DNA of 64,000 bases. Source: Turicibacter faecis (GTDB taxonomy: Bacteria; Bacillota_I; Bacilli_A; MOL361; Turicibacteraceae). The position numbers and the translations under genes are program-made. The stretch spans positions 1,742,501 through 1,806,500 of the forward strand of contig NZ_AP028127.1 of NCBI RefSeq assembly GCF_037076425.1, written 5' to 3'. Shown here one piece after another: positions 8,725 through 17,294 of the stretch. Numbering within the stretch: position 1 is the stretch's first letter; each line of letters begins with the position of its first letter. The notes beneath the pieces were generated by a model. It ran no database searches and was not told the origin of the DNA. It saw nothing but the letters and a program-made list of their open reading frames with translations.

Positions 8725-9483
8725 TTAAATCGACCATTCCGTTAAATCTTTTAAAATGTGAGTCGGAGGCGTATCATAATTCATGACTTCATCCCTTGTT
8801 GAGACACCACCTTCAATATAAATCGTTGGCATTCCCGCATGAATTCCCGCCAAAATATCCGTAAAATAATTATCGCCAATCATCGCTACCTCAAGAGCGT
8901 CTAATCCAATTAACTCAAGTGCCTTTTCCATAATAATACGTTCAGGTTTCCCAATAAAAATTGGATTAACACCCGTCGCTACCGTAAGAACTGACGTCAA
9001 TGCCCCATTCCCCGGTAACAATCCACGTTCTGTAGGGATGGCAATATCACCATTCGTTGAAATAAACGTCGCACCGTTGCGGATAGCTAAGCAGGCTAAA
9101 CTTAACTTTTCGTAATTAATTTCCCGATCTAACCCAATAACAACATAATCCGGTTGATCATCTGTAATCGTCAACCCCTTTTCAAGCAGTGCCTTTTCTA
9201 AACCAACCTCACCAATCATAAAAACTTTCGCCTGTGGGTTTTCATCGTAAATATATTGGGCCGTCGCTAAAGAGGGCGTATACACTTGCTCTTCTGTTAC
9301 TGGATACCCAATTTCTTTTAAAAGGCCAGCCACCATTTCAGGTGTTTTCGTGCTATTATTCGTTAAAAATAAATACGGAATACCTTGTGCATTTAATTTT
9401 TTTACAAAAGACAATGTCTCATTAATTACTCGTGTTCCGTGATACGCAGTTCCATCTAAATCAATCAAATATCCTTTATACAT
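8725..9483 (-). CDS. yutF: HAD-family hydrolase, YutF/NagD type (TIGR01457)
   Basis: The 252-residue protein carries the HAD motifs: DLDGTAYHG at the N-terminus (nucleophile Asp9), LFLTNNSTKTPEMVAG for motif II, GKPE for the lysine of motif III, and AMIGDNYFTDILAG for the metal aspartates. Members are sugar- or nucleotide-phosphate phosphatases with a C2 cap; the physiological substrate of YutF is not established. The start follows GAGGAAG. It lies 12 bases downstream of yutD and is cotranscribed with it. Confidence 0.9.
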   Translation of the reverse strand: MYKGYLIDLDGTAYHGTRVINETLSFVKKLNAQGIPYLFLTNNSTKTPEMVAGLLKEIGYPVTEEQVYTPSLATAQYIYDENPQAKVFMIGEVGLEKALLEKGLTITDDQPDYVVIGLDREINYEKLSLACLAIRNGATFISTNGDIAIPTERGLLPGNGALTSVLTVATGVNPIFIGKPERIIMEKALELIGLDALEVAMIGDNYFTDILAGIHAGMPTIYIEGGVSTRDEVMNYDTPPTHILKDLTEWSI

Positions 9484-9495
9484 ATTTCTTCCTCG

Positions 9496-9798
9496 CTATT
9501 TCTTTGATGTTGACCAGTCATTAGAGTATTGCTTTGCAACAATTTTTTCTACTATATAATAAGGACATCCATACGCACAATACTCGGCTAGATACTCGGG
9601 AATCGTTTCACATTTTGAGTCCAATGGCACATTTTTACGATCATTAGAATAAAATCCTTTCAAGCGCAACTGTCCCCCAGAAAAGTCACCAACAATATAA
9701 TCGTACTTCTCAAGTATTTCCGTTAGCTTTTGATTAAACAATGTTTCATCAAACTCTATCAGATGAGTTTTCACTAATCGATAACGGTAGCGACTCAT
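9496..9798 (-). CDS. yutD: YutD family protein (DUF1027)
   Basis: The 100-residue protein matches the YutD family: an N-terminal segment with LIEFDETLFNQKLTEILEKYDYIVGDFSGGQLRLKGFY, then a conserved IPEYLAEYCAYGCPYYIVEK with two cysteines. No biochemical function is known for the family. I start at the ATG just after a GTG, because GGGGTGA is six bases before the ATG. It is the first gene of the yutD-yutF pair. Confidence 0.88.
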   Translation of the reverse strand: MSRYRYRLVKTHLIEFDETLFNQKLTEILEKYDYIVGDFSGGQLRLKGFYSNDRKNVPLDSKCETIPEYLAEYCAYGCPYYIVEKIVAKQYSNDWSTSKK

Positions 9799-9864
9799 CA
9801 CGTATCACCCCTTTACTTCGTCTATATTGACACTATTTTATCACAAACTATAAAAAATCACTAT

Positions 9865-9902
9865 TCTTTACGATTAAAACAGCTCTTTACGATTAAAACA
9901 GC
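9865..9902. repeat. Perfect 19-base tandem duplication
   Basis: The unit TCTTTACGATTAAAACAGC occurs twice head to tail (9865-9883 and 9884-9902) in the spacer between yunB and yutD. No gene or hairpin explains it. Confidence 0.95.
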
Positions 9903-10037
9903 GAGATATCAATCTAGATTCAGTATTAATAACTAAAAAGCAAGCAGCTAAACATTTATCTGACGTTTTACATCTCTTTTAAAGCAACCCCTTTTTTATT
10001 CTATCCATGGAAACCACATCCGTTGTTCGATAAATTT

Positions 10038-10880
10038 CTAATGCAATAGGATATTTTCCATTCCGTCCTTCACACTTTGATCAGGAGAAGCACTTGGTTT
10101 CTTTGCCCCCGTTTCACCCGCTTCATTTGTAAAAGGACTAAGCGGTGTCGTACTACTGCTACTTCCTATATAATAATACTCCGGAATTTCACCCGAAATC
10201 ATTTTAATGACAAGCGGTGTTGATACATTCACAACCGTTTCCTCTGACTTAAGTGGTAACCCAACTTTCAAACGGACACTAACTGTCAATAAGATTTCAA
10301 GCATCGCACTATTAATTCCATAAGGTTTAACATTCGTCTTAATATCAGTTTGTGCGTTTCCCATAACGGTCGCAGAAACCGGGAACCTAGGGCCATACTC
10401 ATGCAATAAAGATAAATTTAAAGCAGCCGTAAGTGGGACAGTAAGCAATACACCGTCCTCATATGGTCCACCATATATACTATCTAATCCTAATTCACTC
10501 AGATCGCCACTTTCAACCAAAAGCAATTTTTCCTCAACTTCCTGAGAGGTAGAAACGAGTAATTGATTCAATTTCGGCGTGTTAATATAAACCTGGCTCA
10601 CATACCCCTCTTTATTCTCATTAAAGCGAATGACATCATCAATATCAAAAGATACCAGTTCGCTATTTCCAACTGCCTCCTTGATAATCAAACTCGCGAG
10701 GTTCACGGTTTGGACGGACGCATAATCAACTACAATTGCATACACATTATGATACACAAAATAAGCCCCGTAAACTAGGCCTCCGATTACGCCAATACCG
10801 ATTAACCGTCGTTTCCATTTCTTTAAAAAGTTAGATTTCCTTTTCCCACTTCTTTTTCTTCGTCTCATGCGCCTTGACAC
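10038..10880 (-). CDS. yunB: Sporulation protein YunB
   Basis: The 280 residues have a very basic N-terminus (RRMRRRKRSGKRKSNFLKKWKRR), one membrane helix (about 26-45), and an extracytoplasmic domain with the YunB hallmarks VTVPLTAALNLSLLHEYGPRFPVSATVMGNAQTDIKTNV and PYGINSAMLEILLTVSVRLKVGLPL. In Bacillus it is made in the mother cell and needed for normal spore formation. The tail after residue 235 is Ser/Thr/Pro rich. GTG is taken as start because GGGGTG lies seven bases upstream, with the nearby ATG four codons later as an alternative. It is next to yutD as in Bacillus. Confidence 0.92.
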   Translation of the reverse strand: MSRRMRRRKRSGKRKSNFLKKWKRRLIGIGVIGGLVYGAYFVYHNVYAIVVDYASVQTVNLASLIIKEAVGNSELVSFDIDDVIRFNENKEGYVSQVYINTPKLNQLLVSTSQEVEEKLLLVESGDLSELGLDSIYGGPYEDGVLLTVPLTAALNLSLLHEYGPRFPVSATVMGNAQTDIKTNVKPYGINSAMLEILLTVSVRLKVGLPLKSEETVVNVSTPLVIKMISGEIPEYYYIGSSSSTTPLSPFTNEAGETGAKKPSASPDQSVKDGMENILLH

Positions 10881-11253
10881 TCACCAACACCCCGCTTTTA
10901 TTCTTGCTTTAATATATACATATTCATCCCTTTCTACCACTTGAACTAAGTTCTATAAAAGGACTAAATAAATAATTTCATTAAATCCCACCCTGTATCG
11001 ACTCACTCACTAATCTGACTATTCATCGAAAATAAAAACGATTATTGTACAAATTACACTTCTCATCTTTCTCCCCCACTCACGCATAATCAACCATCAT
11101 TTCGACACTTCAACACTCTATCCAACCTATCCGTGTATCTGCCCCCCTCATTTATTACCAATATTTGATATACGTTGACATTTCTAATAAATGTCTTTTA
11201 TAATAATAGTTATATATATATTACAAATAATTGGGATTTAGAGGTGAGGAATT
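10881..11253. other. Divergent spacer between yunB and a lacI-type gene
   Basis: The 373 bases are AT-rich and hold no gene that I can support. The last 80 bases contain the promoter of the LacI-type gene. The minus-strand promoter of yunB, expected to be a sporulation sigma-factor promoter, is not recognisable by eye. Confidence 0.5.
11175..11204 (+). promoter_or_regulatory. Sigma-A-type promoter of the lacI-family gene
   Basis: TTGACA and TATAAT are separated by 18 bases, about 50 bases before the start codon. Confidence 0.75.
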
Positions 11254-12234
11254 TTGGCGAATATTAAAGACGTCGCGAGACACGCTAACGTTTCCGTAGC
11301 AACGGTCTCACGAGTTATAAATAATAAAGGTTACGTGAATGAGCATACAAAAGAATTAGTTTTAAAGGCTATTAAAGATTTAAATTATGTTCCAAATGAA
11401 ATAGCCCGATCGCTTTATCGAAAATCATCAAAAATCATCGGTATCATTATCCCAGATTTAAAAAATGAATTTTTTAATGACATGATTGCTGGGATTGAAC
11501 AAGTTATCTTACAGCATGGTTATAAAACGATGCTATGTACATCAAGGGAAAGTCTAGAGCGCGAGAAAGAGTATCTTCAAATTTTCTCTACGAATAAAAT
11601 AGATGGTCTCATTCTATGTTCAAACTCACCCGACATTGCATCATATATTAACTTAGATATTCCCATCGTGGGACTAGATCGCATGATCAGCACCGAAATT
11701 CCTTCGGTTACCGCCGATAATTACATGGGAGGCATTCTAGCTGCTAATCGCCTCATTGAGGCTAATTGTAAAAACATTATTCAATTAAGAGGGCCTCATA
11801 CGTTAACTCCTGCTAACGATCGATCGGAAGGTTTTTTACAAACACTTAAAAAACATTCGGACATCCAAGTTCAAAGCCTTGAACTTGAGTTTACCTCTGA
11901 TACCACTCAAACGGATATTCAAGAATTTTTAAAGCAAAATCCAGAAATCGATGGAATTTTTTCAGCAAGTGACTTAATGGCTGCGAACTGTATCCGTTGT
12001 TTAAAAAAATTAGGACGTCGAGTTCCTGAAGATATTAAAATCATCGGGTATGACAACATTAGTATTTGTGAGTATACTGATCCGACGATTTCAACGATTG
12101 CACAACCCATTACAGAAATGGGGGAAATGGCCGCCGAAACCTTATTTAAACTCATTAATAATGAACCGATTAACCAGCTTCACATGACACTTCCAGTCGA
12201 ACTCATCGAACGTGAGTCTACTAAAAGTGAATAG
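11254..12234 (+). CDS. LacI-family transcriptional regulator
   Basis: An N-terminal helix-turn-helix (ANIKDVARHANVSVATVSRVINNKGYV) with the hinge LNYVPNEIARSLYRKSSKIIGIIIPDL is followed by a periplasmic-binding-like effector domain (about 60-326). It resembles the RbsR/CcpA-like carbohydrate branch, with a GIFSASDLMAANCI and KIIGYDNI segment typical of this fold. The start is TTG after GAGGTGAGGAA. It stands alone with its own promoter and is convergent with an MsmX-type ATPase, so its target operon is probably elsewhere. The effector cannot be told from the sequence. Confidence 0.93.
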   Translation: MANIKDVARHANVSVATVSRVINNKGYVNEHTKELVLKAIKDLNYVPNEIARSLYRKSSKIIGIIIPDLKNEFFNDMIAGIEQVILQHGYKTMLCTSRESLEREKEYLQIFSTNKIDGLILCSNSPDIASYINLDIPIVGLDRMISTEIPSVTADNYMGGILAANRLIEANCKNIIQLRGPHTLTPANDRSEGFLQTLKKHSDIQVQSLELEFTSDTTQTDIQEFLKQNPEIDGIFSASDLMAANCIRCLKKLGRRVPEDIKIIGYDNISICEYTDPTISTIAQPITEMGEMAAETLFKLINNEPINQLHMTLPVELIERESTKSE

Positions 12235-12268
12235 AGCCTTTTATCATGCTCCTAAAAATTTCTTTTTC

Positions 12269-12309
12269 AAAAAAAGCAGTTGGACTTTTTATCCAACTGC
12301 TTTTTTATT
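12269..12309. terminator. Bidirectional terminator
   Basis: AAAAGCAGTTGGA and TCCAACTGCTTTT form a perfect stem, with T or A runs on both sides, between the LacI-type gene and the ATPase gene. Confidence 0.93.
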
Positions 12310-13410
12310 TTATCGAATGCTCTCCTCTGTTTCTGGATCAAAAAAATGACATTTATTCATATCAAAGGCCAACTCTAACTGAAGATTACCTGCCACTAAA
12401 AAGCGGGAATCTATCACTGCCACGACTGACTGCGATTTAACGGTTGTTGTTATAATAACTTCATGACCAAGTAATTCCATCATTTCAATCGTTGCCTGAT
12501 ATTTGGCCTCTTGATATGTATCTAGAACGATAGGGTCAGCATAAATGTCCTCCGGTCGAATTCCCAAGACAATCGGCCGTTCTAAATAACCCCTTTTTTT
12601 CAATAAGGTAACCTTCCCCTTTGGAATGCGCAATGAAAAATCATCAATAACAAACGTATCCCCTACGACATTCCCCCGCAGAAAATTCATCGCATAAGAT
12701 CCGATAAACCCGCCTACAAACATATTTAGAGGAGATTCATATAACTCCTTCGGAGAGGCGACTTGTTGTATCCCCCTCTCATTCATCACAATAATACGTG
12801 AGGCCATAGTCATAGCCTCTAGTTGATCATGGGTGACATAAAGGGTTGTCGTTCCTAACCGCTTGTGTAATCGCATAATCTCTAAACGCATGGCCCCGCG
12901 TAACGGAGCATCTAAATTAGATAACGGTTCATCCATTAATAATAATTTCGCCTCTCTTACCATCGCTCGCCCTAAAGCCACGCGTTGCTGTTGTCCCCCA
13001 GACAATCCTCCAGGTTTACACGTTAAATAAGCTTCAAGCCCTAAAACAGCAGCAGCCTCTTTAACCCGACGATCTATTTCCCTCTTCGATAACTGTTGCG
13101 ACTTTAAACCAAACGCCATATTATCATAAACTGTAAAATGCGGATATAATGCATAGGACTGAAAAACCATCGCGATGTTTCTATCTTTCGGCGAAACCTC
13201 ATTCACCAACATTCCATCCACATAAATCTCTCCTGAGGAAACCTCTTCAAGCCCTGCTATCATTCGCAACAACGTTGATTTTCCACATCCCGATGGTCCC
13301 ACCAAAACGATAAACTCCCCGTCCAACACCTCTAAATTAAACTGACTGATGACCGAATTCCGCCCCCCCTTATAACATTTACAAACATTTTTCAACTTTA
13401 ATTGCGCCAC
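12310..13410 (-). CDS. msmX: Carbohydrate ABC transporter ATPase, MsmX/UgpC type
   Basis: The nucleotide-binding domain (about residues 1-235) shows Walker A GPSGCGKST, Q-loop FQSYALYPHFTVYDNMAFGL, signature LSGGQQQRVALGRA, Walker B LLLMDEPLSNLD and the switch histidine in VTHDQLEAM. The C-terminal 130 residues form the TOBE domain with GIRPEDI. The GTG at the ninth codon of the longer frame is preferred because GGGGGAG lies five bases before it and the result (366 residues) matches MsmX. No permease or binding protein is adjacent, which fits a shared ATPase that energises several sugar importers. Confidence 0.88.
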   Translation of the reverse strand: MAQLKLKNVCKCYKGGRNSVISQFNLEVLDGEFIVLVGPSGCGKSTLLRMIAGLEEVSSGEIYVDGMLVNEVSPKDRNIAMVFQSYALYPHFTVYDNMAFGLKSQQLSKREIDRRVKEAAAVLGLEAYLTCKPGGLSGGQQQRVALGRAMVREAKLLLMDEPLSNLDAPLRGAMRLEIMRLHKRLGTTTLYVTHDQLEAMTMASRIIVMNERGIQQVASPKELYESPLNMFVGGFIGSYAMNFLRGNVVGDTFVIDDFSLRIPKGKVTLLKKRGYLERPIVLGIRPEDIYADPIVLDTYQEAKYQATIEMMELLGHEVIITTTVKSQSVVAVIDSRFLVAGNLQLELAFDMNKCHFFDPETEESIR

Positions 13411-13604
13411 CTTTACTCCCCCAATATTACGCATTCATCCTTCACAAATCCCTCTTTGCCCCCTATTTCACCATAAATTTATACGCATCCTTCCTGCTTT
13501 ATCATAGTATATATTAAGTATATCATTCTTTATCTTTAGCACGGTAAACTTATTGTCGTTTAAAATAAAAAATGATTTACGATCTTTATACGAGGAGGTT
13601 TATT

Positions 13605-13904
13605 ATGCCTAAAAGTATTTCTATTTCCCAACTGAATCAATTGATGAGCACAAAGCCCCAACCCATCATCATTGACATTCGTGAACCTTATCAATTTGCG
13701 GGTTATCATCTTAATACGGCCGTTAATATCCCTTATCAAACACTCGTCATGTACCCCGAACGTTACCTAAATCGTACCACCACCTACTACTTAATTTGTG
13801 AGCATGGCGGTGAAAGTTACCGTGCCTGTATGATGCTCGAGTCAAGCGGCTACCATGTCATCAGTATTGCCGGTGGGTACAGCAATATGCGTTATCGATA
13901 TTAA
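13605..13904 (+). CDS. Single-domain rhodanese-like protein
   Basis: The 99-residue protein is one rhodanese domain: IIDIREPYQFAGYHLNTAVNIPY, then the active-site loop LICEHGGESYRACMML with the sulfur-carrying cysteine, and the closing GGYSNMRY. It probably carries persulfide sulfur or detoxifies thiols in the cytoplasm. GAGGAGG stands before this ATG and excludes the upstream codon. Small rhodaneses often accompany sulfur metabolism, but the neighbours here do not point to a pathway. Confidence 0.9.
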   Translation: MPKSISISQLNQLMSTKPQPIIIDIREPYQFAGYHLNTAVNIPYQTLVMYPERYLNRTTTYYLICEHGGESYRACMMLESSGYHVISIAGGYSNMRYRY

Positions 13905-13934
13905 AAAAGTGAGCTCAATGGCTCACCTTTTTAA
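13903..13934 (+). terminator. Rho-independent terminator of the rhodanese gene
   Basis: AAAAAGTGAGC and GCTCACCTTTTT pair around TCAATG directly after the stop codon. Confidence 0.85.
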
Positions 13935-14028
13935 TATCTAAGTCAAGATTAATAGTTAAATAATGACCCTACACAACATCAAGATTCCTGCCTAAACAAG
14001 TGTCGCAACGTGTGAATACGCACCTCAG

Positions 14029-14898
14029 TTACAAATAAAATCGCTTAGGAATGGGCGTTTGAAACGTTTGAAGCTCCTTTGTAATAGGGTGGATAAATCC
14101 AACAAAGTAACTATGTAATAAATGTCCCTCACTTAAAACAATCGCTTGTTCATCATACAGTGTATCTCCCACTAAGGGGTGACCTAAATGTGACAGATGA
14201 ACACGAATTTGATGCGTTCGTCCCGTCTCGAGCGTACATTCGACGAGCGTGTTTTCCGAAAATTTTTCAAGGACACGATAATGCGTCACAGCGTCATCTC
14301 CGTCTAAAACGACTCCACGCTTTACATTTCCTTCCTGTAACCTTGCAATAGGAGCGTTAATCGTTCCAGTTCCAGATAAATCGCCCTTAACTAACGTATA
14401 GTATTTGCGTTTCATATGTTTAATCTCATCGGTCATTAAATGATGAATGTGGCGATATTTTGCAACGACTAATAATCCCGATGTATCCTTATCTAATCGA
14501 TTCACAAAGTGAAGGGTCGAATCAAGTCCCCGCCTATTATAATAATGGACTAAAGCATTCGCTAATGTTTGATGAGGATACCTAATAGAAGGAATGGTCG
14601 GCAATCCCGCGGGTTTATTAATAACGAGCAAATAATCATCCTCGTATAGAATATCTAATGGATACTCATATGGTGTTAATCCTTCACTTCTTGATTCCTT
14701 TGGAAAGATAACAGTTAGCTGATCATTTAAACTTAACTGATAGCGGACGTTTTGTACACTCCCATTAACGAGGAGTTGCCCACCTCGATGTTTAGTCGCT
14801 ACAATCGCCTTTTTAGAAATTCGCTGTTGTTTTAAATATTGAAGCAATGACATTCCCGCTGCTTCCTCATTAATATGAAAAGTTAAAATTAGACTCAT
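14029..14898 (-). CDS. RluA-family 23S/tRNA pseudouridine synthase (YjbO-like)
   Basis: An N-terminal S4-like part (about 1-75, with ISKKAIVATKHRGGQLLVNGSV) is followed by the catalytic domain with INKPAGLPTIPS, FVNRLDKDTSGLLVVAK (the catalytic Asp is in RLDKDTSG), and LETGRTHQIRVHLSHLGHPLVGDTLY. It isomerises uridine to pseudouridine in structured RNA; the exact sites cannot be told from sequence. It follows nadK by 10 bases, reproducing the relQ-nadK-rluD gene order of B. subtilis (yjbM-yjbN-yjbO). GGAG precedes the start. Confidence 0.92.
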   Translation of the reverse strand: MSLILTFHINEEAAGMSLLQYLKQQRISKKAIVATKHRGGQLLVNGSVQNVRYQLSLNDQLTVIFPKESRSEGLTPYEYPLDILYEDDYLLVINKPAGLPTIPSIRYPHQTLANALVHYYNRRGLDSTLHFVNRLDKDTSGLLVVAKYRHIHHLMTDEIKHMKRKYYTLVKGDLSGTGTINAPIARLQEGNVKRGVVLDGDDAVTHYRVLEKFSENTLVECTLETGRTHQIRVHLSHLGHPLVGDTLYDEQAIVLSEGHLLHSYFVGFIHPITKELQTFQTPIPKRFYL

Positions 14899-14908
14899 CG
14901 TTATACTC

Positions 14909-15706
14909 CTATAAAAAATGCTGCTTTACTCGATTCCAAAATAATCCCTCTCGTCGTTTAAGGAAGGTGACGGAACGAGAAGATAAGGTGACCCGAATTT
15001 TCTGGATATTTTTATATGATTCATACAAATGATCCCGAGTAATCGTTACATCCTGAAAATTTTCCGATTGTAGAGTAACCGTCTGCTCTTCTGGAATAAT
15101 TAATGGAGACCCGATCGTTCTAAACACATTATTATTAATCGAGGCAATCTCAGTCATCTGAAACGCTCGTAGTGTTGGGTAAACGAGTGCCCCACCTAAT
15201 GATTTATTATAGGCCGTGCTTCCGGTTGGCGTCGAGAGACAAACGCCTGTTCCACGAAAAGACTCAAAAAACAAGTCATCAATCGTCACGTTTAAATGTT
15301 GCGTTCGAGAAGCATTTAAAAGCGTCATCTCATTAAAAGCATATAATTGATGACAAACTTCATGATTCGTTCGTTCACACTCACATAACACGATTGACAA
15401 GAGCGGATATTGACAAACACTCTGATGATCCTCTTGTAAAAAGTCAACCAATTCATCTAACTCACCCGGTAACCAATCCGTATAGTATCCTAAATGTCCC
15501 GTATGAATACCAATAAACTTAATCTGCTCAATTTGATTCATATAATAATGAACGGCATGCAATACCGTTCCATCGCCACCAATCGTTAAAACAATATCTG
15601 GATTTCCATGATCTATTTGAATGTTCCTCTCCAATAACTTTTCAATGAGCTGTTGTTTAACTTGCTCTGAAACTTCACGATCATTCGCGTAGATTGCTAC
15701 TTTCAT
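14909..15706 (-). CDS. nadK: NAD kinase
   Basis: The enzyme phosphorylates NAD to NADP. Key motifs are the DIVLTIGGDGTVLHAVHYY glycine-rich loop, HTGHLGYYTDW, YAFNEMTLLNA (the NE motif) and GTGVCLSTPTGSTAYNKSLGGALV. The start is the ATG at MKVAIYAND (265 residues), since AGGGAG lies eight bases before it; this leaves one base between it and the relQ stop codon, so translational coupling is likely. Confidence 0.95.
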   Translation of the reverse strand: MKVAIYANDREVSEQVKQQLIEKLLERNIQIDHGNPDIVLTIGGDGTVLHAVHYYMNQIEQIKFIGIHTGHLGYYTDWLPGELDELVDFLQEDHQSVCQYPLLSIVLCECERTNHEVCHQLYAFNEMTLLNASRTQHLNVTIDDLFFESFRGTGVCLSTPTGSTAYNKSLGGALVYPTLRAFQMTEIASINNNVFRTIGSPLIIPEEQTVTLQSENFQDVTITRDHLYESYKNIQKIRVTLSSRSVTFLKRREGLFWNRVKQHFL

Positions 15707-15707
15707 A

Positions 15708-16400
15708 TTAATCTCCCTTATGTTTCTTAATGAGGTAATCTTCATTTAAAGTGACCAAATTTGTGGCTGGTTCAATCACTCGATATTCATCGGACTGTCG
15801 TTTTTCAAATGTTTTTTGTGCTTCCGCTATTTCATCTCGAATTTCTGACATTTGTCCATCTAACCATGCGGCAGCTTCAGCTGCTTGTTTTAGTCGATCT
15901 TTAATCCCTTTAGGAATTTGACCCTCATATTTATAATTTAAAGAGTGTTCAATACTTGCCCAAAAATTCATCGCAAGCGTCCTAATTTGAAACTCAACCA
16001 TGACCTTTTTCATCCCATCAATCGTTTCTAAATGATAGTAGGCATGAATATGGTACGAGCGATATCCACTTTCCCGTTGCATCGAAATATAGTCGCGTGT
16101 TTCAACAATTTCTAAATCTTGACGCTTTTTAAGTAACTCCACCACCATATAAATATCTTCAACAAATTGACAATTAATTCGAATCCCAGCGATATCATAT
16201 ACACGACCAATTTCATGAATCGTAAGCCCCATTCGATCTAATTTATCTAAAATACTCGCAATCGTTTTAATACGGCCATCAACAAATTCAATAGGCGAAT
16301 GAAGCCCCTTCGTTTTATATTGCTGGCGAATTCCCCTTAAATTGATTTTCAACTCCTGCAAGGCTAATTCATACGGCTCAAAAAAACTTAACCAATCCAT
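15708..16400 (-). CDS. relQ: Small alarmone synthetase RelQ (GTP pyrophosphokinase)
   Basis: The 230-residue protein carries only the synthetase domain of the RelA/SpoT family: DIAGIRINCQFVEDIY, RESGYRSYHIHAYYHL and VMVEFQIRTLAMNFWASIEHSLNYKYEG. There is no hydrolase or regulatory domain. Such enzymes make (p)ppGpp in response to cell-wall or other stress and form tetramers. A C-terminal helical tail (about 170-230) is as expected. GAGGTGA five bases before the ATG at MDWLSFF decides the start. It leads the relQ-nadK-rluA operon and is divergent from a CYTH gene. Confidence 0.95.
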   Translation of the reverse strand: MDWLSFFEPYELALQELKINLRGIRQQYKTKGLHSPIEFVDGRIKTIASILDKLDRMGLTIHEIGRVYDIAGIRINCQFVEDIYMVVELLKKRQDLEIVETRDYISMQRESGYRSYHIHAYYHLETIDGMKKVMVEFQIRTLAMNFWASIEHSLNYKYEGQIPKGIKDRLKQAAEAAAWLDGQMSEIRDEIAEAQKTFEKRQSDEYRVIEPATNLVTLNEDYLIKKHKGD

Positions 16401-16527
16401 TAAATTCACCTCTACTTTTGACGTTAATTTCGTTTTCATTATGTCTCACTTTATTTTTAAAATATATTAAACACTCATTGATTATATCATGTCTTTGAGT
16501 CATAATTAAATAGAGGTGAGATGCTTT

Positions 16528-17100
16528 ATGGCGACAAATCTAGAAATTGAATTTAAAAATATGCTAACGGAAACGGAATATGACCGATTAATTCAAACGT
16601 TCAATATCCAAGAAGAGCAAATTTGGTTACAAAAAAATGTCTATTTCGATACAAAGTCCCACGATCTTAAACAAAAAGGAGCAGCCCTTAGAATTCGTGT
16701 CAAAAACAATACTTATGAGCTGACATTAAAAACAAAGCAAGACGTAGGTCTTCTCGAAACCAATCAAATCATTTCCAAATCTGAGTACAAGGCATTCAAA
16801 TATGACCATGTCTTAGTCAAAGGGCCTGTTTTAGATAGTCTACTCACACTAGGCATTGATGTGGACCACCTACAAGTTATCACAGATCTTGCAACTAAAC
16901 GCGCAGAAATTCCTTATCACAATGGAACCCTTGTCCTCGATAAAAGTTTTTACGGTGAAATCATTGACTTTGAAGTCGAATATGAAGTCTCAAACTTTGA
17001 AGAAGGACAAAAACAATTTGAAACATTTTTAGAAGAGTATCACATTGAACGTCGTCCCGCTCAAAATAAAATCAAACGGGCGATGGAGGCCATGAAATAA
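16528..17100 (+). CDS. yjbK: CYTH domain protein (YjbK-like)
   Basis: The 190-residue protein has the defining EIEFK (ExExK) motif near the N-terminus, then the alternating charged strands of the triphosphate tunnel fold (RIRVKNNTYELTLKTKQ, LDKSFYGEIIDFEVEYEV). CYTH proteins bind and often hydrolyse inorganic triphosphate or nucleotide triphosphates with divalent metal. Its position beside relQ matches the B. subtilis yjbK-yjbM neighbourhood and suggests a link to (p)ppGpp or polyphosphate metabolism. GAGGTGA lies eight bases before the chosen ATG. Confidence 0.9.
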   Translation: MATNLEIEFKNMLTETEYDRLIQTFNIQEEQIWLQKNVYFDTKSHDLKQKGAALRIRVKNNTYELTLKTKQDVGLLETNQIISKSEYKAFKYDHVLVKGPVLDSLLTLGIDVDHLQVITDLATKRAEIPYHNGTLVLDKSFYGEIIDFEVEYEVSNFEEGQKQFETFLEEYHIERRPAQNKIKRAMEAMK

Positions 17101-17111
17101 ACCGTGAACTG

Positions 17112-17229
17112 AGCTTAAACAAGCTAGTTTTTTTCTATCCGCCCTCGAAATGGGTAACCTCAAGACCCTACCGAGTCAATTATATATCTAACTATAAAAC
17201 TAGCTTAAACAAGCTAGTTTTTTTCTATC
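17112..17229 (+). repeat. Two direct copies of a 28-base terminator module
   Basis: A 28-base unit, hairpin AGCTTAAACAAGCT plus AGTTTTTTTCTATC, occurs at 17112-17139 and again at 17202-17229. In the second copy AAACTAGCTT pairs perfectly with AAGCTAGTTT; in the first copy one base disturbs the outer stem. Both have a T run on the plus strand downstream of the CYTH gene, so they act as tandem terminators. The 62 bases between them show no gene. Confidence 0.9.
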
Positions 17230-17294
17230 AACTTTCTAACTTTAAATCCTATATTCTGTAAGGATTTAATCACGCATCCAACTAGAAAACTCAT

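Noticed and set aside
12310-13410. Regulation of the MsmX-type ATPase by the adjacent LacI protein
   Set aside because: The genes converge at a shared terminator and have separate promoters. Nothing in the sequence links them.
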